Below the pieces are notes generated by a model, which was not told the DNA's origin, did no database searches, and saw nothing but the letters and a program-made list of their open reading frames with translations. From Limnephilus marmoratus (Eukaryota; Arthropoda; Insecta; Trichoptera; Limnephilidae): 64,000 bases of DNA. Position 1 is the stretch's first letter. Each line of letters begins with the position of its first letter. Positions 21,590 through 30,638 of the stretch are shown in pieces. Location of the stretch: NCBI GenBank assembly GCA_917880885.1, contig OU862908.1, positions 54,705,819 to 54,769,818 of the forward strand, given 5' to 3'. Position numbers and translations under genes: made by a program.

Positions 21590-22946
21590 CGGAAGAAGAC
21601 GGGAGCAATACGTGTAGCACCTGAAACAAAGATGAATTTAGTCTAGGTCAGCGACTCTAGGTACAGGCCATCTCTCTACCCAGGACTTAACAAACTTTTT
21701 CAAGCATTCGAAATTCTCTTTGTTCGAAACAAGGTCAGCATTCCACGCTGGTCTTGTTATTCCGCGCAAGTCATCCAACAGTTCCTCTCGTGCTTCGTTC
21801 ATCAACTCGCAATGCCACAGAATGTGCCTGGCGTCCTGATTAGTATCACATCACCACATGCGTAGTTTGGGTAAGGAGAGAGGGTCAAGCTATGAAGCCG
21901 ACCCCTGAATTCTCCATGTCCAGAAAGCATCTGCGTCACGTAGTGATCTAGTTTAATGTATGCTCCTTCCATTCTGAATTTAACTGAAGGGAAGAAGGAG
22001 AAAGTCCATCTGCCCCTTCGTCGACCTATCCCATCGCTCTTGCCATACACTCAACGTCCTCTCGCGCATCGATTTGAGAGTCTTCTCAGTTTCTGAAACA
22101 GGGCCTGGGCCCTGTCGGAGACGTTCTTGATGCTAGAAACGAAGAAGATCTGTCCAAAATTACGAATTTTCAACGTATGCAAGGACACTGGAGGTCTAGA
22201 TTTGTTCAAAATAAATAAATGTAGCTTCATTTAACAAAAAAAATTTAATCTTGCGAGAGCCTTGAAGGAGTAACCATCAGTTACTTATACCAGGGCGGGT
22301 AAGAGGTGGATTACCTCCACTGTCCAAAATTACGCCTAAATACCTGGTGTTTTCTGCAAATCGGATGGATGAGCCTCCCGTTCTGAAGAAGGGGTTCCTG
22401 CCTCGGCTGACCATGCCCTTCATGAGGAGGCCCACGGTCTTGTGGGAATGAAGTTCAGTCTATTTCTCTGTCCCCATTCAAGGATCACTTGTAAACCTTC
22501 TTTAGCCTTAGATTCCACTTCCCTTTTACTGTCCCGACCAAAAACAATTTGTCATCTACGTAGTCGACCGATATACAACCTTCAGGCAAGGGCAACCTGG
22601 AGGAGTCGACGAACAAGATTTTCCACAGGTCGGGTCCGAGGACCGACCCCTGCGGACATCCCATGTCGACTGTTCGGGTGATTAAAACGTCCCCGTGCCC
22701 TATGATAACTGTCCTACCACTTAGATAGTCACTAATAACCTCAAACAGTTCAAGCGGGCAATTCCTGCTTTTCAGCTTGGTAAGTATCATCAAAAATGGG
22801 ATCAGCCGAAAATACCAACTGTAATGTTGTTTTGCTTGGCAACTGATCACAATTCGACAGAAAGTTGAAATATAAAAGATGCCACGTGACGGCAATGTTA
22901 CATTTGATTTTTTTGTAAAACATTTCAACCAGCAAGATACCCACAT
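21590..22946 (-). mobile_element. R1-like LINE, 3' half, disrupted
   Basis: Minus-strand non-LTR retrotransposon. Near 22800-22520 the reverse transcriptase palm reads MGCPQGSVLGPDLWKILF, then VDYVDDKLFLVG, i.e. the catalytic box is YVDD instead of the usual YADD. Downstream come thumb sequence, GRWTFSFFPSVKFRMEGAYI and LDHYVTQMLSGHGEFRGRL (the R1-type region after RT), and RHILWHCELMNEAREELL, a C-terminal zinc-knuckle-like segment, ending at a stop at 21638-21640. Several frame shifts and stops break it. A family Y insertion (22164-22319) splits it. The 5' end is truncated just upstream of the palm. Confidence 0.8.
22164..22319 (-). mobile_element. family Y copy 2 with 14-bp target duplication
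   Basis: 156 bp inserted in the R1-like LINE between two exact copies of CTGTCCAAAATTAC (22150-22163 and 22320-22333). It contains ATGTAGCTTCATTTAACAAA and TCAGTTACTTATACCAGGG. A 14-bp duplication fits LINE-mediated retroposition. Orientation is given relative to 38567-38722. Confidence 0.8.
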
Positions 22947-22949
22947 TAT

Positions 22950-23424
22950 TATTTAACTCGTTACTTCGTTACCTGATATTATCGCAGATAATCCATTTAC
23001 TAAGTAAATACGATATTTCACGGTGGTTTCCGACGCGTCTTATACCTTACTAAAGAGAGAGAAACTTTGGATCAAATCAATTCAAATAATGTAAGTTTCA
23101 AACAGTGATGTAAATTTACCGATCTCTCCGGAAATGCTATTCTAGGAATAACCCCATCGGATACCGATCGAATAAGGAAAACAAAACTCGTTAAACTTTT
23201 TGACCTACTTATGCTTCACTTTTCAGAATTTTCTGTTTATGCTAAAAATAAATCGGGACGACTTTTATTATAATGCGAGGTCTTGGATGTGAACTTCTTA
23301 TTTCACCAAAATTTTATTTTATTTTGTATTTATTAACTAGTGGTCTATTATAAATCTTATTTGTAAGTAGACTTTCAAAATAAAATTTTACAATTGATTA
23401 CAGTAGGTATTTAAGAATAGCATT
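22950..23424. other. no gene recognised
   Basis: AT-rich intron DNA between two LINE fragments. Confidence 0.4.
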
Positions 23425-24285
23425 ATAAATAATAATAATAATATATATCTTTATTGAACAAAAATTTAAAGATTTGTAACTACAAAAAAAGTACATCATA
23501 CAATAGTTTTAAAGCTGCATAAGTACAAAAGTTAATAACAGTAAACAATATACAATATAATCAGTAGGTACTTAAAGAATATAGATTTATAATTATAAAT
23601 TTAGGTTTCTCGTAACCTGCCTCACTAGGCGAGCCTGTGTTGAGGCAGTAATTTTACGTCAATTTATAATACTGTGAACATACCTACAATATTAGAATAT
23701 AATCACACAATAGATTGGTTGCATTAATAATAACAATAACATTGATACAATAATACCAGCATTGGTTTATTACTAATTTCGAATTTGGGTGAGTGCACCG
23801 GTAAATGCTCTATCATTTTTTTTTATCCAAATTTTTATGTTTTTTTTTAAATTTTTTTTGTGAATCACATTTTTTATAATAATTGGAAGAATGTTGTAAA
23901 GTCTTGTTGCAAGGTATCTGAAGCTTCGTTGACCAAAAGTAGTATGAGTTATGGGAATTTGTAGTAATTCTTCTTTATTGTTTCGAATACAGCGAGTATT
24001 TAATTTTTTTTTCATAGTATTTATGCATATTTATGTATAGATGAGTGAGGATTATTTTTGCATATATCTGCCAAACGTTAAACACATTCATAATGTTAAA
24101 GATTAAGTTCGAGTCTGTAATTAGAGGTAGTCTTAGAATTAATTTTGTAGTAGTTTTCTATGCCTTTATGATTGGGTCTAGTGCTGATGCAGTACCGCCT
24201 CTCCATGCTATGATCCCATACTCAATAATAGATTGACAGACTGCAAAATAAATCATTGTCAATATAGTTGTAGTGCTCGTCATAA
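23425..24285 (-). mobile_element. CR1/Jockey-like LINE, C-terminal RT fragment
   Basis: On the minus strand from about 24285 the translation gives IIEYGIIAWRGGTASALDPI, then from 24015 NTRCIRNNKEELLQIPITHT, TTFGQRSFRYLATRLYNILP and a C-terminus ending at 23773. These are the thumb and post-RT motifs of a widespread insect LINE. Frame changes separate the two parts. The 3' UTR runs to about 23425, where TTCAATAAAGATATATATTA and a short TAA/ATA microsatellite mark the tail. Inactive. Confidence 0.75.
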
Positions 24286-24499
24286 AATCAAACGTAGTAT
24301 GTAATAAAATTTTTGTGCACATAATCAAAATACTGGAATATAATGACTAAAATTAAAAAATAATAACATAAGGCCGCAAATAATAAATAAAATAAAGTAT
24401 AACATGGAAAAGAAATGTGTGCGGTACATGCTTACAATGTTAATTTTGTGTGTTATAAGCCAATAAAATAGAATAATTAAGAATATATGACACAAGTGT

Positions 24500-24712
24500 G
24501 AATGATAGAAGAAGTCGGGGACGCCCGAGGAAGACATGGCACGACCAAGTGAATTAGATACTTGAGTCGGGCCATGTGAAGAGTTGGAATAATAGAAGAG
24601 CTTGATGTATGAATGTGAACGAGGCAAGGAGTGTGTGCCAAGATCGAGTTGTTTGGCGGTCCGTCCTCTTTGCCTACCCCTGCGGCGAAACGGCGTGATG
24701 GTTAGTTAGTTT
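24500..24712 (+). mobile_element. RTE-type LINE 3' fragment
   Basis: The translation gives RGRPRKTWHDQVN, a stop, then ILESGHVKSWNNRRA, a stop, and VCQDRVVWRSVLFAYPCGET-like sequence, the extreme C-terminus of RTE-type LINEs. The nucleotide end, GGCGTGATGGTTAGTTAG, is shared with the inverted fragment at 31596-31805. Confidence 0.7.
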
Positions 24713-25089
24713 TTTTTTAGTTAAATAAGAATGTATAGATTTATTATAGGAGCAGAGATTAAAAAAATAATGATAAAGTTGTACCACTAAATAACTAATA
24801 ATCCAATTTTGCAAAAATGGAACTTAATGATAAAACCTGACATAAATGTATAAAAAAACTAGTACGAGTATGTTTGTATATGTATACCTCTGTATTAACA
24901 ATAAAATAACATATCGTTTTATACAATACCTAAATCAGTTTTACATTAATTGAATATTGTCTTTGCTGGTATTCGTATTATTATTGTCGAATGGCTAACA
25001 AATAAGAATTAAAAAACTTGAAATCTACTTAGATGTTTTTAAAGCAATGTTTAAATATTTCGTAGGTATATAATGTAATAAAATTTATA
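24713..25089. other. no gene recognised
   Basis: AT-rich intron DNA. Confidence 0.4.
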
Positions 25090-25345
25090 AAATTGGGAAG
25101 ACTTCGGTGGCTGGGTCATGTGGAGAGAATGACCGAGCATCAAGCACCAAAGTCCCTGCTGAACTCAAGACCAATAGGGCGAAGGAGCCTAGGAAGGCCA
25201 AGACTAAGATGGAGCGACAACGTCCTCAAAGACATATCTATCTTAGAGCTTCCAAACTGGAGAGAGCTGGCACAAAACTGAGATGAGTGGAGAGAGACTC
25301 TTAAGACCCACCAGGGGTTGTAGAGCCAATAGTGATGATGATGAG
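25090..25345 (+). mobile_element. RTE-type LINE C-terminal fragment
   Basis: GRLRWLGHVERMTEHQAPKS, RRSLGRPRLRWSDNVLKDI and NWRELAQN, then a stop (25279-25281), with DEWRETLKTHQGL continuing in frame. A short GATGATGATGAGG tail follows. RTE C-terminus, 5' truncated, with one nonsense mutation. Confidence 0.8.
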
Positions 25346-25937
25346 GTAAATAATGTCTTTTAAATAAAAAAGCTTTGATGAAATCTAATACTTATTAAGG
25401 AAACCTTACAGTTTTTTTTTATTTTACCATTCAGTCATATAAATTACGAACGAAAAAGATTTCTGCGAAAATAATAATATTGAATTACTTCTCACAGTAT
25501 TATTTACACGTTTTATGCAAATGATAATGTGAAAACAATTATTCGGCAAGAACTCTAGACAGAATTTATTAAAATTTGAATATAAATTACTCAGCGCTCT
25601 GCTAAATGAAATAACGTATTATCCAAATTTATGAAATTGAGTAGTTTAAATAACGTTAACCGTGGAAAATTATTGTGAAAATATGTAAATTTTTCTCTTG
25701 CACTTTTTTTTTATTTTTTTGTTTTCAAGTGCAAATTACAAAATGTATATTTTTTAATTATTGAATCAAAATGTACCCTCAATAGATGATTAAAAATAAT
25801 TAATATTGTATTTTTTTTTATGTTCCCCTACCCACCCACTCTACACTAATACCTGCCCACCCAATCTACATTATTATCTAGCAACGGCTCCACCCCTACC
25901 ATAATAAAACATTGTTCGAAACTGTCAAATTAGTATA
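25346..25937. other. no gene recognised
   Basis: AT-rich. The last 70 bp before 25938 (GCAACGGCTCCACCCCTACC) may belong to the ribozyme-bearing element that follows. Confidence 0.35.
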
Positions 25938-25986
25938 AGCTTTCCCTGACGAAGGAACGTTTGTTCCGAAACCGGTCGGATTTGCT
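25938..25986 (+). ncRNA. hammerhead-type ribozyme motif, likely Penelope-like element
   Basis: All core parts of a type I hammerhead are in order. CTGACGA (25946-25952) is followed by one extra A, helix II GGAAC/GTTCC (25954-25958 with 25963-25967, loop GTTT), GAAA (25968-25971), a palindromic helix III strand ACCGGT (25971-25976) and the cleavage-site C at 25977. Helix I pairs TCC with GGA, has a small internal loop, then pairs AGC (25938-25940) with GCT (25984-25986). Penelope-like retroelements are known to carry minimal hammerheads with tiny helix III. The extra A departs from the textbook core. Activity is not shown. Confidence 0.65.
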
Positions 25987-26084
25987 CATAATATAAGTGG
26001 TTTATACAAAGTTGAATTATTTCATTTTTCTAATTAATATTGTTTCATATTTTGATATGATTTTATTTTCATGGCCAAAGGGAT

Positions 26085-26182
26085 TATCGTTATATATTTA
26101 TGGGATGTTATGCCGTGTTGCGCTATCCACTTCTTTAGTCGACGTTTCGGACAGCGTAATTATAGTACATCATCATGGCAGA
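26085..26182. mobile_element. foldback element, copy 4 (left arm)
   Basis: GGATGTTATGCCGTGTTGCG, CTTCTTTAGTCGACGTTTCG and GACAGCG match the left arm. CATCATCATGGCAGATG follows as in other copies. Confidence 0.65.
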
Positions 26183-26244
26183 TGTGTAATTGATAGTTTT
26201 GAGGTGTGTGCTTATGTACGAACATATGATACCGTGTTGCCAAG

Positions 26245-26612
26245 TCTACAAGTCTACAAGTTGGTGTTACAGTATAATTTAAAATTGTTTTTTTGCTTTG
26301 GTGTAGCCGTCAATTATCTGGTACCAAGAACCATCGAGCTTAGCTCCGTCGTTTCGTTTAATATTGATGGATTTTTTGTGAATTTCATTTGCCTTTGTGA
26401 TAAAGTGTGCTCTATGAGTTTTGTGTCTTCCAAGGACTTCAGGAACATATCGTAATGGCCGATTTCTACTAAATTCTCGGTATTTGGCGATTTGTCGGGG
26501 TAGTCGAGTTTACATGATCTAAAGTGTTCTGATATGCATTTGGAGATCGTCCGCACTGTCTGGCCTACATAAAAACGTTGTAACATCTGGAACAGCTAAG
26601 TTTATTCACTAG
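26245..26612 (-). mobile_element. Penelope-like element, GIY-YIG endonuclease remnant
   Basis: The minus-strand frame (26314-26586) reads FYVGQTVRTISKCISEHFRS, the YIG half of a GIY-YIG nuclease (Y-V-G-Q-T, a later R/C position, then EH), and continues KLDYPDKSPN and FLKSLEDTKLIEHTLSQRQM. Upstream, one frame over, KLSCSRCYN supplies the C-X2-C seen before the YIG motif in Penelope-like elements, so a frameshift lies at about 26580. The arginine expected in SKRISEH is replaced by cysteine. The reverse transcriptase that should precede it is absent. Inactive. Confidence 0.75.
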
Positions 26613-26992
26613 GGTGTGTCAATTATTTCAACTTTTGAATTTAGAAACGCCCGGAGTCTCATAAGTCTCATGAGTCTTACTAAGAAAATGAGAACTGCAT
26701 TAAAATTTATTTTTTTTAAAATGGTTATTAGCCCGCTAAAATGCATTGAAAATCAGAAAACAAACCTAAAACCATTTTTTTTTAATTTTTAATAAATTTT
26801 TTTTTCGGTAATTTAACCTTTTAACTTTTGTTTATTTTTAAAAAATGCATATAACTGACAAAAATGAAAAAAAAAAAGTTTATAAATACAAGCAATTCAA
26901 CAGGAATTCTGATTTTATCTAGAAAAAGTGTTATTTTCCCCTTTTATATTTTTAACCAACACATCACATATGTTTAAAAAAACTTTAGAAAT
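26613..26992. other. no gene recognised
   Basis: AT-rich sequence with poly-A and poly-T patches between Penelope-like pieces. Confidence 0.4.
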
Positions 26993-27080
26993 TAATAGAT
27001 TACTTCGTTTTTACCACTTTTATTGTTTATAAAACCGACATGTTTCGTCAGCAAAGCTGACTTCTTCAGGGTTTTGACAG
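26993..27080 (-). ncRNA. hammerhead-type ribozyme motif in pLTR-like sequence (minus)
   Basis: Read on the minus strand from 27076: AAAACC (helix I), CTGAAGA (27069-27063), one extra A, GTCAGC-TTT-GCTGAC (helix II), GAAA (27046-27043), palindrome ACATGT (27043-27038), C at 27037 as cleavage site, then GGTTTT (27036-27031) pairing with AAAACC. All paired segments are perfect. The flank TATAAACAATAAAAGTGGTA recurs on the plus strand at 27797-27825, so this is a repeat-borne ribozyme, probably a Penelope-type pLTR. Confidence 0.7.
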
Positions 27081-27383
27081 AACTAATTTAAAAATAGACA
27101 TATATATAGGTAATAGAGAAAAATAATCGACATAAACAATAATAAAATTAGAAAGAAAATGATGTTTAAGGGACGAGGGGCAATATAGAACAATTAAAAA
27201 AAATTTAAAAGGGGAATAGATTTAGTAATGGGTCATTTAAAAACAATTTTTGATTATTAATAATATTTAAATTTGCATTAACACTATTTCTAATCTCTAA
27301 AATTTCTAATTTGTCCAACTGATTGCCATTGACATTACAATGAATTAATTCTATTCCACTGTTAAAATTAAAGGTATGACTAG

Positions 27384-27414
27384 TTTCTTACGCACCAGAT
27401 TTAAATTTTCCCCC

Positions 27415-27483
<69 letters not shown>

Positions 27484-27766
27484 AGGAAAAACTAAACCCT
27501 TTCATACACTTCCCCAAATGATCATCTAGTGAATCCACGTTATGCAATTGCACTATATAAGTATTATAAATACAAAACAATACAAGAACAACATGTCAAC
27601 CCACTAGAGACCAAATGGGAATATAATTCACCGACTCCAGATATTTTCATATCAGAGGGTTCGGCTCTGTGGCATTTCTAATTGAACCTATAAATCCTAC
27701 TGATCCCTCAATATAAATATTTAAAAAATCTTTTGTAATCCTACATGTATTTAAAATTACTACAGA
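27384..27766 (-). mobile_element. LINE family P, copy 1 (3' end)
   Basis: On the minus strand from 27766 it encodes VVILNTCRITKDFLNIYIEG, the end of a C-terminal domain found after RT in a group of insect LINEs, followed by a 3' UTR containing GAGTCGGTGAATTATATTCC and the end word AAATCTGGTGCG. Copies at 48506-49015 and 54090-54303. This copy is 5' truncated within the coding region and joined to Penelope-like sequence. A run of 66 A (27416-27481) lies inside its 3' UTR. Confidence 0.7.
27416..27481. repeat. 66-bp A homopolymer
   Basis: Uninterrupted A run where the other family P copies have CCCCACAGAAAAAAC, so it is a local expansion on the wrong strand to be the LINE tail. The length may be unreliable in an assembly. 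Confidence 0.9.
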
Positions 27767-27840
27767 AGAAGTCTGCTGACGAAACATGTCGGTTTTATAA
27801 ACAATAAAAGTGGTAAAAACGAAGTAATCTATTAATTTCA
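27767..27840 (+). mobile_element. pLTR-like fragment with decayed hammerhead
   Basis: AAGTCTGCTGACGAAACATG, TCGGTTTTATAAACAATAAA and GTGGTAAAAACGAAGTAATC match the reverse complement of 26993-27060. The core has CAGAAGA for CTGAAGA, helix II is shortened and the helix I 5' strand is missing, so it should not cleave. Confidence 0.65.
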
Positions 27841-28620
27841 ATCATAATGGTGCCAAAAAATAAGTTTGCTGTGTTAGAAGAAAAAAACTTTTTTTTGGGT
27901 TATTTGTACTGTAGTTATGGAATGAAAACAATGTTTCGCACAAAATATAAAATATGAACCCTTTATTTTATTTTTTTATCAAATCACGAAATCAATTTTT
28001 TTTCAAAACTTACGTCCATTTTAGCGGGCTAATAGTGAAGAATAATTTCATTTATTTTTACGTTTTCGAATAGCTACAGATCACACGAAACTTTTGAAAC
28101 CCCGGGCGTTTAAATATAAGGCCATTTTTTTCTCTCTATGGAGAGCGACACAAGCTATTATACACGCATCTGTCTCCAGGTTTTTGCAATCTTGTATTTT
28201 TGTGTTTTGTTTCTTGTTGTTTCATATTTTACCCATTATAATGTATCACATGTATAAATTAAATAGGTAAGAACATAATCCTTAAATGTTGCAATTAGGC
28301 TTGGCAATTAAATGCACGACGATGAGCAATTATTATAATCTACCCCTATTAATGGTGTCAGACGGTTTCATGGAATCCTAGAATATTGCTAAGTAATCCT
28401 TCTCAGGTTTCTGCTCTACTGCACAGTGCACATTCAATCCCTGCACCCGGGTTTTCATGGAAGTGTTTAATAATGCTATGTCGTAGAATATGAGATATGT
28501 AATGTGTATTGAGCATTTATATGTAATGTGATAGGGAATATTATGTAATATCAAATTGTGAAAGTGCAAGGTTACTAATGGTATCCTAAATTGCCCTCTC
28601 ATTGGAAATATTTTAATTTG
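27841..28620. other. no gene recognised
   Basis: AT-rich intron DNA. A short GC-richer patch (CCCCGGGCGTTTAAATATAA, near 28100) is shared with nothing else I can see. Confidence 0.35.
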
Positions 28621-28940
28621 TAAGGCGGTATGGGTACCGCCGGTCCGATAACTATTTATTAGATAATCAAACCTCTACTATAGTTCGCCCTAAACGGTTC
28701 GCTTTGTTTGATGACTTAACAGAGGTGCCCGGGTTCATGGGGTGATAACCTAAAAACGGAAAACAATATTAAAACCTTAAAAAAAAACTATTTAAACTTA
28801 AGATGTTGGAACAAAATTAAAAATATTACTTCTATACTTGTACTACTATACTATATAAGCTCTGTACTTAAGTTAAGAAAGCGAAATATTATATTTATTT
28901 TAACTTAATAATAAAAAATAAAAATGGGGTGAGGTTTGTC
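28621..28940 (+). mobile_element. family Z copy 4, interrupted
   Basis: The 5' part (AAGGCGGTATGGGTACCGCC to GGGTTCATGGGGTGA) is followed by a 178-bp insertion (28746-28923), and the Z sequence then resumes as ATGGGGTGAGGTTTGTC. It stops at 28940; the 3' half is missing. Confidence 0.75.
28746..28923 (+). mobile_element. 178-bp AT-rich retroposed insertion
   Basis: Flanked by exact 9-bp copies of ATGGGGTGA (28737-28745 and 28924-28932) and ending in AATAATAAAAAATAAAA. The target duplication with an A-rich 3' end indicates insertion by target-primed retrotransposition. No tRNA-like promoter or coding sequence. Confidence 0.7.
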
Positions 28941-29340
28941 ACATCGTGAATTAATTTTATTTTGAACTTGATGTAAATTGATTATATTTTATTTTAATTG
29001 ATTTTATTTTGTATTAGAGATTTAGTTTCAAGATTATTGGCTTTAATATGAATTCCGATTTTCATTATTAATTTATTAAATTTTTTTAATTATTTTTTAA
29101 TTATTTTTTAATTATTTTAGATTCTATTAATTGTATTGTATTTATTATATTGTTTGTGTTGAATTGGAGATTTGATTTACCTAGTTTTTATCTAGTATAT
29201 ATGTATAGCATTTAGTTCTGGTTTGAATCTTGCAATCGTATATAAAGATAGTAGCCAATAATTTGTGCATTAAGAAAATGAAGATAGAGTTGGTAGTTCT
29301 TAGTCGAAGTATGATTACAGTTAAAAGAGACTGAATTGGA

Positions 29341-29411
29341 TATAGTTAACTTAGCTCTAGAGCATTTGCCATGTAAGCAGAAGGTCTTGGGTTCGTGTCC
29401 CAGAGGTGCCA
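29341..29411 (+). pseudogene. tRNA-like sequence (Thr-like), degenerate
   Basis: TAGCTC..GAGC (D arm), TTTGCCATGTAAGCA with a seven-base loop CATGTAA (anticodon TGT, Thr), and a TψC-arm-like CTTGGGTTCGTGTCCCAG are present. The D loop is shortened (TAGCTCTAGAGC) and the acceptor 5' strand does not pair with GGTGCCA. It is a tRNA pseudogene or SINE head, not a working tRNA gene. Confidence 0.6.
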
Positions 29412-29511
29412 ATATCTTTTTCTGATTTTTCTGTCTCCACATTTCCAATTGAGTTTCGCTAATATTGACTTAATTTAATTAAAAAGTTTTTATTATTTAT
29501 TATCATTATTA

Positions 29512-30638
29512 TCTTGGCGCGCATCCGTTTGCTCACCAATTGCGTGGCAGGCCACGAGAGGGAGAGACTGATTGAAGGAGACCTTTTAATCTCTCCAGCA
29601 GGATTCTCTCAGAATATCACCTTACATCGCGCTTGAAGGAATGGATCTGTAGCGATCACTAACGCCCACAATTAATATGTCCCCGTTCTGCAAAAATATT
29701 TACGCTACCACTGCTGTTGCGTCGAAGACACGAGAATGCAGGTACTAACGCTACGGCGAATACACCATTCCGGCCAGCTGATAAATTTGAGGCGTTTCCA
29801 GAAAGGTCCCGACTCTTCTCAAACGCCTTGCAGAGCGGCGGCTGGAGATTCGAGCATCTTCCTAATTTGGCGCACGTACGAATTACCTGGCATTCTTGAA
29901 TGTACTTGCACTGTCGGCAATGCTATAAAATCCGACGGCGGATGGCACACAGCTCAGTCAATCAGTCAGTCAGTCAGTAACAACACATTTTTTTAACACA
30001 ATGCAGTGCAATCAGTGATAACGGCAGCTTATAAGGTTCACCGCACCTTCAGCTCCGGGGATTAGCTCCGTCTCAGGCTACCGAGGTCCACCGCACTTCG
30101 CAGTCACTGAGATCCTTATCGCCTGTCAAGGTTTCCCGCACCGTAGATGACTCCAACGCAACTGAGTCACTGCAATTCATCTCCATCGCCACGGTGTCGG
30201 GCGATAGCCTGGAGGTGCAGGTGAGGTCATCTCATCAACAGGTCATCTCCACCAACTAAGGTACAGAGAAACTCGCTGGCGAATTGAAGACCCGTGATCT
30301 TCACTGCCATCGCAGCACGACCTCCATCACCATCACGTCTTCGTCTCGCTGTCTACATCACTGTCTACTATACAGTTGAATTTCTCTGCTACGTACGAGT
30401 AGCTTCAATGAAGAGCTTTCAATAAACCCTGACTCACCAACTGCCCTGCCTTTCCCTGTTCCCGTCCACACGCTACCGTCCGATCCTACCCCCCTTCATA
30501 AAATTTTCTTCCCAGAACTTTCTCTCCTTCCTTTCCTTTAAAAAAAGACTCTCCTCACAGCGTCCCCTAAGATGACACAGGCTCTGATGAAAATTATTTT
30601 CCTTAGGGCCTCCTGTGTGGAGCTAATGTAAAAAAAAT
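29512..30638 (+). mobile_element. family Z copy 5, split by an LTR
   Basis: The central Z block (GCGTGGCAGGCCACGAGAGG to GAAGGAATGGATC, 29512-29647) and the 3' block (30482-30638, CTTCCCAGAACTTTCTCTCC to GTGTGGAGCTAATGT plus A tail) are separated by the LTR-like insertion 29648-30476. The 5' end is absent. Confidence 0.75.
29648..30476 (+). mobile_element. solo LTR (829 bp)
   Basis: Starts TGTAGCG and ends CGCTAC, a terminal inverted pair typical of LTR ends. Inside are TATAAA at 29924-29929, an initiator-like TCAGTCAATCAGTCAGTCAG about 30 bp downstream (29954), and AATAAA near the 3' end (30421). The block is GC-rich and replaces part of family Z. TGTAGC/GCTAC ends are frequent in BEL/Pao elements, but the family is not determined. 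No gag or pol sequence flanks it. Confidence 0.65.

Noticed and set aside
25997..26455. 152-codon plus-strand open frame
   Set aside because: It runs through a foldback arm and antisense to the GIY-YIG remnant; it mixes unrelated repeats and has no motif of its own.
27416..27481. Poly(A) tail of a plus-strand retroposon
   Set aside because: It lies inside the 3' UTR of a minus-strand LINE whose other copies have a short A-rich word at this point; local expansion or assembly artefact is likelier.
29341..29411. True tRNA-Thr gene
   Set aside because: The D arm is shortened and the 5' acceptor strand does not match GGTGCCA.
29717..29996. 60- and 86-codon frames
   Set aside because: They lie in the U3/R part of the solo LTR, overlap each other and span its TATA and initiator.
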